From Eucommia ulmoides (Eukaryota > Streptophyta > Magnoliopsida > Garryales > Eucommiaceae), in contig CM028329.1 in assembly GCA_016647705.1 (NCBI GenBank), forward strand, positions 60,467,231 through 60,531,230: a stretch of DNA of 64,000 bases. Reading direction: 5' to 3'. Under the pieces are notes generated by a model that saw nothing but the letters and a program-made list of their open reading frames with translations, did no database searches and was not told where the DNA came from. Shown piece by piece: positions 1 to 17,009 of this stretch (within the stretch, counting starts at the first letter, position 1; every line of letters begins with the position of its first letter). Both the position numbers and the translations under genes were made by a program.

Positions 1-198
1 ATCGTTGGTCGCCAGCCTCTTCCCCTAATCAATGAGGTTTTCTCGATGGTCCGAAGGGAGGAGACCCGTCAAAACGTTATGCTTAACAAACCACAGATTA
101 TCGGTCCTACGACTGGTCCAATTGACTAGTCTGCTTTGACTGTTGCTAATGCTAACTCCAGCAGGTTTCAACGTTGAGTAGAGGAATGACCTCGTATA

Positions 199-477
199 TG
201 GTGCAACTACTGCAACAAGCCTCGTTAAACATGGGAAACATATTGGAAAATCCATGGGAAACCGAGAAATTTGAAGAGCAACAAGTTGGGAGAAAAATCT
301 AACCGATCTTATTCTTTCGCGCATGAAGCTGCAACCACTCCATTCAACCAAGAGCAGATTGATCAACTTCTGAAACTGCTGACTGCCAATCCATTATTCG
401 GTATTCCTAATGCTTCCTTAACTCAAATAGGTAGCAACTCTATAGCTTTTTCTTGTTCCTTAAACTCAGCACTTTAG
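199..477 (+). pseudogene. copia gag C-terminus with damaged CCHC zinc knuckle
   Basis: Reading from 199 gives W-C-N-Y-C-N-K-P-R, then a stop where the His of the CCHC knuckle should be, then T-W-E-T-Y-W-K-I-H-G-K-P, so the last Cys is also replaced by Tyr. The W-K-I-H-G-K-P tail is diagnostic of copia gag nucleocapsid. After it comes the usual Gln/Leu-rich linker, with N-Q-E-Q-I-D-Q-L-L-K-L-L at about 343-378. The protein would have bound the element's RNA; here it is a fossil. Confidence 0.75.
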
Positions 478-1035
478 ACTATCAATTCGGGTGCTTCTGA
501 TCATATGACAAGTTTCTATCACCTTTTCAATATCTATTTATCGTGTTTTGGTAACGAAAGATTTCGGATTGCAGACGGTAGTTTCTCACCCATTGCAGGA
601 AAAGGCCAAATAAAAATCTCAGATAGTATTAATCTAAAAACGGTCTTTCACGTTCTTAAACTTACTTTTAACCTCTTATCTGTGAGTAAACTATTGCGAG
701 ATTCTATTTGTCATGCCATGTTCTTTGAATCTCAATGTTTATTTCAAGACCAGAGATCAGGGAAGATGATTGGCAGTGCTAGACTGGTGGATGGACTTTA
801 TTACTTCGATGATAACTCCTAAATGAATAAAACAACTCACGGCCCTAGTGGTATGAGTTTAACGTTTGTTTGTGATAAAATCATGCTTTGGCACCTTAGA
901 CTAGGACATCCAAGTTTTCAAAACATTAGTTTCCGACTTTATATAAGAATGTGGATTATTCTTCTTTTCATTGTGAAAGTTGTTTGTTTGCAAAAAATCA
1001 ACGTACTTCTTATATTTCAAAACATTTCTATTTAA
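478..1035 (+). pseudogene. copia protease and GAG-pre-integrase remnant
   Basis: The protease signature normally reads D-S-G-A-x-D-H-M-T; here it is N-S-G-A-S-D-H-M-T at about 484-510, so the catalytic Asp is lost. The following residues (V-S-K-L-L-R-D at about 681-701, and M-I-G-S-A-R-L-V-D-G-L-Y-Y at about 768-806) match the usual stretch before the pre-integrase zinc finger. M-L-W-H-L-R-L-G-H-P-S occurs at about 882-916 and is the first half of the HHCC finger. A stop at 820-822 and frameshifts break it. Confidence 0.75.
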
Positions 1036-1039
1036 TTCA

Positions 1040-1752
1040 CAGTGATGTATGGGGTTCCTAAAAAATCACAACACTATCTGGAAAAAGATAGTTTGTGACA
1101 TTTATTGATGACCACACACGTTTATATTGGACATATTTGATACATACAAAATCTGATGTAGAAGTTTTATTTAAAGATTTTTGCATTATGCTCGAAACCC
1201 AATTTCAAATGAAACCCAGCACTCATCGCACAGATAATGGAACAAAATATTTCAATGAATGTTTAGGTAGTTTTTTGAAAACAAATGGTATTCTACATGA
1301 ATCCACCTGTCGTGACACGCCTCAACAAAATGACATCGCTGAACGAAAAAATGAACACTTACTCGAAGTCGCACGAGCACTCATATTTTTTATGCATATT
1401 CCAAAATACTTGTGGGGCGATACTCTTTTAACAACTGCATATTTAATAAATCGCATGCCTACACGTATTCTAAACTACACCACACCATTTGATAATTTCA
1501 AAACACATTTTTCAGCCTCTAGGATATCAGCTGACCTGCCTCTTAAAATATTTCGTTGCAAGCGAATTTCGGTCTAAACTTGATCCTAGAACAGAAAAAT
1601 GTATTTTTATCGGTTATGCACCAAATCAAAAAGGGTATAAGTGTTACAATCAACAAACGAAAAAAAATCATGTAAGTATGGATATCACGTTTTTGGAAAA
1701 TGTTTTATTCTTTAACAAAAATCCCCTTCAGGGGGAGAATCTAATGGAATGA
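1040..1752 (+). pseudogene. copia integrase (rve) core, frameshifted
   Basis: The integrase core inserted element DNA into the host. Its DDE residues are still visible: H-S-D-V-W near 1038-1052, R-T-D-N-G-T-K-Y near 1229-1252, and I-A-E-R-K-N near 1337-1354. The C-terminal copia block (L-I-N-R-M-P-T-R) is also present near 1444-1470. The protein then shifts frame near 1540 and continues in the next frame (R-T-E-K-C-I-F-I-G-Y-A, the GKGY-like region before reverse transcriptase). A shift just after the first Asp also breaks it, so it cannot be made intact. Confidence 0.8.
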
Positions 1753-1928
1753 AATTTTTGGGTCACTAATGATCCTCTCCCTACCACAATCTTAGAAATT
1801 TTTACTCCAAATCAGTAAAAAATAAGTGATGAAAATATTGAAAAATAAAAAAAGATCTCTACTATTACACTAGTACCAAACATAATTCCATCATGAACAG
1901 ATGAAGAAATACCACGATCACGTATTGT

Positions 1929-2163
1929 GATAACAAATCAGCCATTGCAATTGCTCACAATCTGATATTGCATGATTGAACAAAACATGCGGAAGTGGAC
2001 AAACATGTCATCAAGGAAAAGATCGAGAGTGGTCAAATATGTATGCCATATGTACTTACTACCGAACAGATCGCAAACATTCAAATAAAAGGATTACCAA
2101 AAAAGAGATTCGACTATCTAGTATGCAAGCTGACAATGAAAGATATTTTCACACCAACTTGAG
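1929..2163 (+). pseudogene. copia RNase H C-terminal fragment
   Basis: D-N-K-S-A-I-A-I-A-H-N begins at 1929 and is the RNase H motif carrying a catalytic Asp. It is followed by H-D-stop-T-K-H (Arg codon CGA turned into TGA at 1976), then E-V-D-K-H-V-I-K-E-K and finally K-L-T-M-K-D-I-F-T-P-T with the terminal stop. This is the normal end of a copia polyprotein. The reverse transcriptase expected upstream is deleted. Confidence 0.85.
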
Positions 2164-2169
2164 GGGGAG

Positions 2170-2379
2170 TGTTGAAATATTCGATATTATTATTATTTGT
2201 ATATAGGGAAAGTCAAATATGTAGATTAGAAAAATTAGTATTACTTATTATTAGTCATTAGTTAGTTTCCTTATTTATTCATAATTACTCCTATATGTAG
2301 CCTCATTTGTACAATTAGAAAAATATTACGATTGATTATTTTATTCAATTTGATTTATCTTTGGTATTCAATTCCTACA
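2170..2379 (+). repeat. 3' LTR of the copia element
   Basis: It starts with TGTTGAAATA right after the purine tract GAGGGGGAG (2161-2169) and ends TCCTACA, giving TG...CA ends and about 210 bp. The purine tract just after the polyprotein stop is the usual priming site for plus-strand synthesis. The target-site duplication cannot be tested because the 5' LTR is outside the window. Confidence 0.75.
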
Positions 2380-4822
2380 CTACACTAATTTACAGTGAAT
2401 TAAAATTTAGGTATAAACCATGCAGACCAATAATCAATCTCCAAGAATATGATTGCATAACCATTAAATCGAGACCACATGTACATGATCTAATATTCTA
2501 GTAGTAATTGGATTTAAACCAAAATCTATACAAGAACACTATGAAATTAAATCCAATCACAATAATATCATATCAATAACAAGATTCATGTTATATAGTT
2601 GTTTACACAATATCCGATATTAAATAGAAAAATACAATATCACATAAATCCAAAATACCTCACCATAATCTTATCCCGGTTGAAGGGATTTAGCTCCTCA
2701 TTGTTACAAGGATTGGTATTTTCTCAAATGAAATCTTAAAAAATATCATTACCACTCTCTATTATGAAAATCACTTTCTTCCTAAAGAATGGTGAAACGA
2801 TGGATGAAAATTTGGGTGTCAAAACTCAGATAATTTGGGAAAGAAAGAAATCAAATCCCATTTCTTTTTGTTAAGCCCCCAAGTAATGCATGTAATGTAT
2901 CTTATGATCACATTGAAAACAAATTTTCTCAATTTAAGCATATTGTGACCAATATGTTAATTTTCCAATTAATCATGTGTTGGACAATCCAATCACTTGT
3001 ATCATGATATAATCAAATAATGAATATGTTCAATACATAATATCATGAATGTATGCACTCTCGGTGTGTGTGTGTGTATGTGTATCATAATAAGTCAAAG
3101 TATATAATCTCTTCAAGAGTAATATCCTATAAACTTAACCTTATAGACTTAATCTTACCTAAGTGTTGTGCTTTTGATATCGAGATTATACCTGCATTTC
3201 ACACTTAAAATTTCGTAGTGATTAACATACGTAATGTATAATTGAATCTTAATAAATGCTCTTAAGATATCAAATTGGTCAATACACTCATGGTATAATT
3301 CAATCAAAATACATTGAAACATATAATTTGTGTCTAATAATATTGTGACATCATCATATCACTAATATTGATATTATCACAATACATATTGTGATATCAT
3401 CAAAACACACATATTGACATCATCAAAACACATATATCAACAAAATATAAGCGGTAAAAGTGTCATAAACATGCCATCTAAATGATGCAAAAAATTAAAT
3501 ATGGATTATGAAAAAGTTAAAAGAAACTATATGTAATGGAATATATAAAAAAGTGTAAGTGTTGAAAGTGTCCTAAACATGCCGTCTAAATGATACATGG
3601 AATAAATATGTGAGATGGATGCAATTGATGTCTATTTTAAATTTGCCTAATTAATTCAAAGAAATCCCAATTTAAAACTCCCTCAAATTCAATGGAGATG
3701 ACAATTGAGGGAGGATCACATAAATAAATTTGTCGGAAGTAATCTTTTCAAAACTTAAGTGAAATCCCACGAAAAGGTTTACCGAGGGAAGAGATGTCCT
3801 AAAACCAATCATTTCTAAATTCCACTCTAGTTGGGGGAATGGAAACGAAGTCACGAAAAACTCTTCTACGATTTATCGAATCATCGGATTCATCCTAAGA
3901 TTCGTAAGGATTAATCCCCACAAACTAGGATTCTATTATTTTTTTTGGATTTTTATATATTTTTTAGGGTATTTTTGATAACGAGAATAAATAAACTAAA
4001 AATAAAAAAATATAGAAAAATAAATAATGAAAACACCCTTCACCTAACGCCCGAGGATTAAGTTTAAGCTCGAGAAACTCATCCCGGTGTTTTCATCGGA
4101 TCATCGGATGACTTACTTTTTTTAGTTTTTTTCTTTTATGAATTGCGACAAATAAAAAAAATGTTAAAAAAAAAAAGGATATGGGTGTCATCGTCTAAAT
4201 GCTCAAAAGTTCAGATTGAGAATGGAGAATCTCATCCCAACATTTTTATCGAGTCATCGAACAATTCAAAAGAAATAAACATGCAGGAATTTAAATTGCT
4301 AGAAAAAAGAAATAAGCTAAAAAAAATTAAAGATCCAAAAAACATACCTGTTTTAGGCCAAGATTCCCGATACTCGAATTTTTCCTCTTTCGCAGACAGC
4401 TTCCTGAAAGGGATTTCGATGAGAACCACTCTTCTAGGAGTTGCTCCTCTTAATTTTTGAATGTCCCTAAAAGGTTTCTCTCTGAGTTTTTGAGTGTCTA
4501 AATTATGAGGAATAGGGTTCTATTTATAGGAAGAATGGGGAGTGAAAAATCCGAGAAACCCTAATCTCAATTCGGCACGGAAAAAGAAACAAACTTAAAA
4601 GAAAAGAGAAAAGGAAACAAACTCCCATTTCAACAAGGAAAAAGAAATATTCTTTTTCTCTTCATTATTTTATAGGTTTTTATTTTTTTCCATTTTTTTT
4701 TTATTTTTTTGCTTTTTCTATTTTCCAATTTCTTTCTTTTTCTCATTTTTCTTTCTTTTTTCCTCTATTTTTTGTATTTTTTAAAAATAAAATAAAATGA
4801 AGCATAATTTTTTTTATCAAAA
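2380..4822. other. AT-rich intergenic DNA, no gene recognised
   Basis: No reading frame here looks like a protein. There is a short TG microsatellite near 3065-3081. A phrase near 4074-4105 (AACTCATCCCGG... ATCATCGG) recurs in diverged form near 4228-4260, suggesting an old repeat. Many long A and T runs occur near 4680-4815. It may be decayed transposon DNA. Confidence 0.5.
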
Positions 4823-5838
4823 TGTTGTGTCTACACTATTTGTTTGATTACTTGGAAAAGGTGTTTTAAGAAAAAATCGTTTTTACATAAAATATTGTGA
4901 AAATCCTTGAAAACGGTTTTTATTTAAGAAAACTGATTATCTGCTATTTGTGCTTTAAATAGTTGAAATCAGGCTTGTGTCTCACATATAATTCATCACT
5001 TAATATTTTGGGATATTAATTGAGGATAATTGTTTTGAGGTGGTAGAAGTTCTTGTGAGAAGAAATGTGATTTTTTGTATTTGTGAGAAAGAGTGAATTA
5101 GACATATTGGGACGATGTCTAATTAGGGTGATTAGGGTTAGATCTTGAGCCTGTAAAAATGATTAGGATTTGATCTTTAGCCTGTGAAAGTGATTAGGTT
5201 AATCTTTAACCTTTTAAAAGATTAGGTTTTGATTCTTCCTGCAATAGAATTAGAGTGATATAAGATTATTCCGAAGTCTGCAAAAAGGATAAGTGTAATA
5301 ATGTGAGGGTGTGGTAGGTTGATTCTAAACCTGTAAAAAGAATCAGGGTTTTAACCTGTGAAAAATATTGTAAGGTTTGGTTCCTACCTGGGAAATGGAT
5401 CAGAGTTTAGTAGATTGCGAATCTCTGTGAAGCTCAGGGAACTAGATGTAGGTAAGAGTAGCTTGTCGAATCAGGATAAATCGTTGTGTGCTGATTTGTT
5501 ATATTTCTATTATTTCGGTGTGCACTTAGTTAAACATATTTCCGCTATTTAACAAGATAATATTCAATAACGAAAATTGATGTTTGTGTTTGAGTTAAAT
5601 TGATTGAACTTTTTCATTATCTAATTCACTCTCTTTTGGGTAGATCTTTGGGCCAACAAATTTATACGTTGAAATCAGTCCTAAGACAAGGGGTGCTAGG
5701 CGAGGATGACACTAAAGAAGATTCACCCAAGTGAGTTTCTTTTTTGGCTGTTTATCCACTGAATTAAATTGCACAAATAGTTTTTGATTCGCAAATTTTA
5801 TTTCGCATCATATGAAGGTAAGCATTTAGGCGTCTACA
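4823..5838 (-). repeat. Possible solo LTR, about 1 kb
   Basis: Read on the minus strand the block starts TGTAGACGCC at 5838 and ends GTAGACACAACA at 4823, so it has TG...CA ends with related terminal words. I could not find a matching target-site duplication (CAAAA on the left, TTAAA on the right), so this is tentative. Inside, 5105-5400 holds a degenerate direct repeat of about 35-60 bp built on GATTAGG ... CCTGTAAAAA, seen about five or six times. Confidence 0.35.
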
Positions 5839-5929
5839 TTAAAAAATTTGGTTAATTAGTTATACCTTTTATATATTTACGTATTAATTAATATTGTCTT
5901 ATTAAAAATTTTAATAATTAGAAATAATT

Positions 5930-6500
5930 CAAGATTTCTATCACAAAGAAGCTATTTGAAGACGTCGTGATTTTCGAACCAAAGCGTCTGGAAGAGAGCA
6001 TATATATTATCATTATTTTTTATTAGTCGTTTCCATGAACTATTTTCGATCATCGGTTGATTGATGTATTATAAATCTCTACATAACATAAATATTTTTG
6101 TATATATGGTTAAACTCAAAACTTTTTTATTGTTATAATTGAATTATTTTTCCCAACGGGTACGTGCAAAACATGTATCCTTCCCTCGTTTCTATAAAGA
6201 GATATGGCTATGGATGCAAGTGGTTGATAATTAAATGGATAATATATTTTTTAAATTGAGATTTTCGTAAAACCAAAAAGAAAGGTGTGGATAATCTAGT
6301 GGATTTTGGGGCTTAAAATAAATCTCTCTTTTTATTATATATATTGTTGAATCCCACATCAATGTTGGGTCTTTTTTCCGATATCTGTTTGTAGTGATTT
6401 GTCAAAAGTTCACTCTTCATTTGAGGGAGCGTGTTGCATGTCAAGGGACGTGTTGAATTCCGCGTTCTTTTTGTTGCCACAAGATTATATTCAGCCAACA
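5930..6500 (+). repeat. Upstream flank of copy A shared with copy C
   Basis: About 5930-6080 matches 57490-57640, and 6390-6460 matches 57650-57700, with small indels. This shows that the duplication creating copies A and C carried at least 0.7 kb of upstream DNA. A 26-bp stretch at about 5888-5913 also recurs at about 55181-55206, so copy C has gained some 2 kb in between, or copy A has lost it. One base is inserted near 5949 relative to copy C, which breaks a reading frame that stays open there. Confidence 0.75.
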
Positions 6501-6504
6501 CAAT

Positions 6505-6675
6505 ACTCTATGTATAAGAAAACAAAAGAACAAGTGTGGGTCCACACTTGGTCCCACTCTGGTCTGAACATGAGCTGCCCCGACGTTCTATATAAACCGG
6601 GAATGGCATGCATGCAGAGTAGTACTTCTAGAGAGAGAGAGAGAAACAAAAGTTAACGTTGTAATTAGAGAGAGA
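6505..6675 (+). promoter_or_regulatory. Promoter and 5' UTR of beta-glucosidase copy A
   Basis: A TATA box (TATATAAA) lies at 6589-6596, about 80 bp before the ATG. Upstream are a near-palindrome AGTGTGG-GT-CCACACT and, partly overlapping it, GGTCCCAC, which fits the class I TCP transcription-factor site. The same block is kept upstream of dead copy B (minus strand, near 50.1 kb) and is only partly kept upstream of copy C. The 5' UTR has two GA-repeat tracts (about 6631-6645 and 6669-6675). TCP binding is inference. Confidence 0.6.
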
Positions 6676-11913
<5,238 letters not shown>

Positions 11914-12400
11914 GACCACACCCTACTGCCTCCATCATCGATCTTTCCTTCAATGACCTAGCAGTTCACTACTTGTTTGTTTGATCAATAAGTTTGTTGT
12001 TCTTGTTTCTTTTCGCACGGATGTGTTGTTGTTGAGCTTTTGCTTGGTGTGTGTTTTTGAAGTTTTATACCTCTGTAACAATCTCAATCCATGGTATCTA
12101 ATAAGAGATTTCTTTCTTATTTTTTATTTTTCTTTTTAGAAAAAAAAAAAAAAAAAAAAAGAAGTTGGAAATGCATCCCTCGACACCCCCACTTTAGTAA
12201 TGAGATCGATTTATATATAGTTGGCGGTGGCAGTCCACGATACAATCAGTCAGCATTAGCCCTAACTGCTAATTAACCTCCTTCCATACTTATCCGAAAA
12301 GGGACACTTACTCAAGGATCCTAAAGTGGTATCAAAATTACCCAACGATCCCAATGTTTTTTCATTGAACATTTTGAACCTTTTGTTAATTAAGATATAG
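11914..12400 (+). promoter_or_regulatory. 3' UTR and shared 3' flank of copy A
   Basis: The first 250 bp after the stop match the 3' regions of copies B and C closely. A plausible polyadenylation signal is AATAAG near 12098-12105, followed by T-rich sequence and an A run at 12139-12161. Similarity to copy B continues to about 12400 (about 34000 on the other side), while similarity to copy C stops near 61560. This marks the right boundary of the duplication. Confidence 0.65.
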
Positions 12401-13034
12401 AAGGATTTACCTGTCATTATATTCTATATTGAGCTTGTGTTGAACTCAATATCAACGGATATTGTCACTTTGAAGTTATTATTTAGACGGATGAGTATGT
12501 GTAATCAAATCAAGAAAAAAGTAATTAAAATGTAGTTATTTATGATTGTATTAAGAGATGATTAATAAAATTATAATTGGTAATTGTCCATTCTTTGGGA
12601 AAAATATTTTTTGAACATATTTAATTAATATTTAAAGCCTATTAAGTTAATGAACAATGACAAATTTTTATACTTAAGGAACCATGTTGAATCTAACACA
12701 ATAATAATTTGTCTATCAAAAAAAAAAAAAAAAAACAATAATCATTTGTATGTCGAATTCAACACGAACATCGAATCGGTCCCAATAATCAAACTTTTCT
12801 AATTAACTAACTATGTTAAATTTCACATAAATTATTGAATTCAACACAACAACCGTGAATAACTAATTTCAAATTTCGTAAATAACTTAACGTGTTGAAT
12901 TCTACACGGATTATATTTTTTCACAGCAAAAAATATGATCATTTGAAAATTTAAAACTGGCGATCATAGTCATCTAATTTAATCATGTAAAGAATAAAGC
13001 AAAATTGATTTATTGCGTGATATATATATATATA
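12400..13034. other. AT-rich spacer with GAATTCAACAC words
   Basis: No gene is recognised. Short related words (GAATTCAACAC and complements such as GTGTTGAATTC) recur at about 12755-12770, 12837-12848 and 12891-12905. They resemble the hairpin arms in intron 1 of copy A, hinting at a related inserted element. The block ends in an (AT)n run at 13020-13034 where a Helitron-like end begins. Confidence 0.4.
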
Positions 13035-16000
13035 CTAGGGTATGACCCGAGCCTGAAGGCACGGATGAGAAAAAAAAATTTGAAACCTAAAAAAAAAAAA
13101 ACTGAAATAATCTCTTTTGTTGGTACAACATTTTATATCGTTTTTATTACAATATCAACAATAATTAATAACCACCAACAAACAATGTAGTGTGGGATAT
13201 ACAACACAATCAATATAAAATAACACAAATATTCAACTATTAAAATAATACCGCAATTAAAATAACACAAATATTCGGGTTTAAAACACAAAAAAGAAAC
13301 ATTCTATACTTGTAAAATATCTATATTTGAAAATGTCTAATGCATAACCCGTGATTGAAGGCACGGATTTTAATTTTATAACATTACCAAACAATCAACT
13401 CTTGTTTTGTAATGAACACAGCATAAACAAACACGACTAATAGAAAATTAAAAAAATGGACTATGAACTAAATAAATAGAAAATGGAAGTCTTATTGGAT
13501 TTCGATGGAAAGAGAATGTCACTGACGAAGATGGATTTTTGAATCGATGAGGCAGTGGCTATGGTGATGAGGGTTGGAATGGTGATGGTGAAGACGACAG
13601 AGTGATAGTGATCCGGTTGCAGATGGCAATGGTGATGGCGCTCCGGCTACAGATGGCGATAGAGGTGGTTTGTGAGACGGAAATGGAGCCTTGCGACTTA
13701 GTAAGTTCAACTAATGAACTATGAACTAAATAAACAGAAAGTGGGAGTCTTACCGGATTTCAATGGAGATAGAATGTCGTCGACGAAAAGGGATTTCTGA
13801 ATCGATGAGGCAATGGCGATGGTGATGGCAAAGACAACAGAGCAATAGTAATCCGATTGAGCCATACACATAAGAGAGGTTGGATCTGTTGTTCGTCGCT
13901 GTTAGGGTTCGCGGCGGCTGTTTGGTATCGGGATCTACACAGTATTAAGGTTCAAATCAGGAGCCTAGGAGGGAGCGAATGAAGGAAGGGAGATGCCAGA
14001 TACGAAAAAAAAAAGTGAACCTAAAAAAAATGATACAATCTCATCTATTTGTACAACACGATCGATATCCAATAACAAAAATAAAAAATGAGTTAAACCG
14101 AAACAAAATCAAACCCAAGATGTGTAATGCCTATCCAAATATAATCATTACTTCAATTAAATGCTCCACTTGGCATATGCAACGAAATAATAATTCAAAA
14201 GTCAAAACATAGTTCTGTGCAAAAGAATTGATATTAATAAAAATAAACATAACACAAAAAAATGTGAACAAATAGAACTTGAAATAGAAATATGTGTTGC
14301 AGAGATCTGGAAACAGACATAAAAAAACAGAAATTTGAGATATTTTTTTTCTGAAATTCTTATTGGGTAACATTAGGTTATTTGTCTACATATCTATGAA
14401 GAACAAAATACACAAAATGTTAGAGAAAATAATTTAGCGTGCACACTCAATTTAAACTTGTGATTAAAAAACAATGAAAAAAATAGACCGAAAAAAATAA
14501 AATGGAAAAAAATCATCTCGATCTTTTATTTGGATGTTTTTAACACTGAATTGGTTTCTATACGATCAATTGTTCATAAGTGCTGTTCATGCAATTAAGA
14601 AGAATAGATGACATTAACAACAATTAAATGCTCTAGATCCTAATTAATATCTATCATCAACCAAACCAGATGATAAAAACTTTTTCATTCAATAGTTAAT
14701 GCAACTCAAATAGGAAAAATTTCCCTTCAAATATCAAAATGAGCATTAAATTTCACATTGGAGTTAATAGGTAAGAAAATCACTGTTAACATCAAGCAAA
14801 TATGATTGGAAACAAAAGAAAGGGCGTGCATTATCATCTTACCTGTTATTGAAATCAGAGATAACTTGAACAAATTGAAATTGAAACCAAATGGAGAGGT
14901 AATCATGTAGAAGACGTACCAATTGCATGAACAGAAATCGATGAATATCGAAATCAATTGAAAAAATAAATTAGAAAAATTGCAAAAAACGTCCAATTGA
15001 AGAAAACACAATAATTTTTTTTTTACCTGTTGTAGATTCCATCTCCGTTATTCGTAGACCATGCTTTCTCAACTCCAGATCTATTTGCATGAGTAGGTCC
15101 GATATTGGTGGTGGCTGGTGACAACTGTATGAGTAGGTCCGACGTTGCTTTTGACCTCTGCTCAGAAGGCTATCATCAACAATGGTACCACAACCATCAA
15201 GAAGGGAAGTAATCAAACGGTAACATAAATCTGGGAACTGAAACACTAAACAAAATATATACAATTCATCTGCTAAAGATTATAGAAACATACATTATTC
15301 CAAAAATGACATTATTTATTAAGTCAAATAATGACACAATGAATTCAATGGCATGAGATTGAAAACCCAATAATAAGCGAAATGAAATATTGAGGCCCAT
15401 AATAAGAATACAACAATCATGAGCATAATGAATAATGGGATGCTTCCAATTTAAATTAAGTTTATTCTCCAATCTTCATGCCAATTAATGCATATTTTCA
15501 CATGAGATTGGTATATGTAATGGTTTGGTAAAAAGTTTTTTAAGATTAACTTTCTGGGAAAATTCAAAAAGAACATGTGAATTCCTGCTGATTTTCTCAT
15601 GAGAACCTGTGTCTGAAGAGATTTGTCTGGATTTAATTTATAGGGAAATTCTTTTTGGATTAAATTTATGGAAAAAAAAAAACTTTCCAGAAATTTGTGA
15701 AACCTGTAAAATTATGAGATTGAGATATGTAATATCAAAGTAGGTAACCTGTAAATTGTAGATGACAATGGAGATGAGGAGGGAAATGAGAGACAATTTC
15801 GGGTTAGGGTTAGAGGGACGAAATACAGAACAAAAAAAAAAAAAAAAGGAAACAGAAGGGAGGAAGGGGATTGCATTTGTACCTGACTCAGGAAGATGGT
15901 GGCTGAAAATTGATGGTCTCGCCAAGATAGAGGCCGCTTGTTGGTAGTGGGCGGACTCGACAAAGGTAATTGTTGTCGCAGTCATTATCGAGAGAGAGAG

Positions 16001-16575
16001 AGACGGAGCAGATGGACTCTACGAAGGTAGATGAGAGCTCAGGTGGATATGCTCGGTGGATCACTGGTGAAGAGATTGAACAAAGGGATCGTCGAGAGAG
16101 AGAGAGAAGGATTTGTTGTTCGGCATCGATCTTGCACGGAGTCAGGGTTCATCATCGGGGCGGGGGCTTCGATGACAGGGTGATGGAGGATGTGATGATG
16201 GAGAGAGGAAGAGAGAAGGGCTGAAATTTTTGTGGAAGCGAGTTTGGGGTCGATAAAGATGAATGGGGCAGAGTGTTTTTAGCAGAGAGATTACACTTGA
16301 TCAGCGAGATTTGGGGGGAAGATTTTGAGTGAGACTTGCTAAGTGAGATTTATGTGAAAAAATAATTAATATAATTTAATATTTGATCTCAACCGTTAGA
16401 TCTAAAATTGATCCGATGGCTCAAAATATCTCTTAATATTTTTAATCTCGACTGTTGGATATCGATCCAAGGGTCCAAAATTTCTCAAATATAAAATGTC
16501 TCCAAATCTAATCTCAACCGTACGATACTCGATTTGACGGCTCAAAATGTCTCAAAATGTAAATATATTGTGATT

Positions 16576-16628
<53 letters not shown>
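13035..16628 (-). mobile_element. Helitron-like element, copy 1 (3' end at 13035)
   Basis: On the minus strand the 3' end shows the Helitron signature: a hairpin CCGTGCCT-TC-AGGCTCGG (13047-13064, one mismatch) followed by about 8 nt and the terminal CTAG, next to T in an AT run. A second degenerate end (hairpin at about 13348-13367, ending CATTAG) lies inside, so it may be two nested copies. The far end, near 16380-16628, carries the AACCGTTGGAT-like words seen in copy 2 and stops at an (AT)n run of about 50 bp. No Rep/helicase is seen, so it is non-autonomous. The left side (13500-13960) and right side (15900-16250) hold GC-richer, exon-like stretches that may be captured host DNA. Confidence 0.55.
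16579..16628. repeat. (AT)n microsatellite
   Basis: An uninterrupted run of alternating A and T of about 50 bp at the edge of Helitron-like copy 1. Helitrons insert between A and T, so AT runs at their edges are expected. Confidence 0.9.
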
Positions 16629-16632
<4 letters not shown>

Positions 16633-16689
16633 TTTCTCTATTGTAATTACTATTTACCAATATCAAAATCCAATCACCAAATCACTAAC

Positions 16690-17000
16690 GGCTCGTTTGG
16701 TTGGACGGAATGGAATAAGGGTGGAGTGGAATGGAAGAAGTAATGGAATGAGAGAAGGAATGAAATAGAATTGTCAATGGAATCACTATTCCATTCACTT
16801 GTTTGGTTGGCATGAAATGAGAGAATGAATAGAATAGTAAAATATAATAAAATTTTTATTATGCCCTTATAATTAAATTTTATTATATTTCACTATTTCA
16901 TTTATTTTTCAGTTTCTGTTTTCTAATTTCTAATTCTGTTCTCAATTTTTAGTTTCCGTTTTCTAATTTATGTTTCTATTCTCATTTTCAGTTTGTGTTA
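16690..17000. mobile_element. MITE-like fragment with GTTTGGTTGG end
   Basis: GGCTCGTTTGGTTGGACGG at 16690-16708, followed by many GGAATGGAAT words and a second TTGTTTGGTTGGCAT near 16800-16813, is typical of the ends of Tourist-like MITEs. I could not find a clean second terminus, so it is probably truncated by the neighbouring Helitron-like copy. Confidence 0.35.
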
Positions 17001-17009
17001 TCAATTTTT

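Larger units (their letters stand above)
1..2379 (+). mobile_element. Decayed Ty1-copia retrotransposon, 5' end outside window
   Basis: The domains lie in copia order (gag zinc knuckle, protease, GAG-pre-integrase, integrase, RNase H end), followed by a purine tract and a short LTR. The reading frame is broken many times, and the entire reverse transcriptase between integrase and RNase H is missing (about 1760-1925). This element therefore cannot move by itself. The 5' LTR and start of gag would lie left of the window. Codon choice and AT content match the surroundings. Individual domains are listed separately. Confidence 0.9.

Noticed and set aside
25-366. 113-aa minus-strand frame
   Set aside because: It is antisense to the copia gag zinc-knuckle region, which is recognised on the plus strand.
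4823-5838. Complete LTR element with target-site duplication
   Set aside because: The ends look LTR-like but the flanking 5-mers do not match, so it is kept only as a tentative solo LTR.
6399-6656. 85-aa frame upstream of copy A
   Set aside because: It spans the promoter, TATA box and leader. The frame is not kept in copies B or C.
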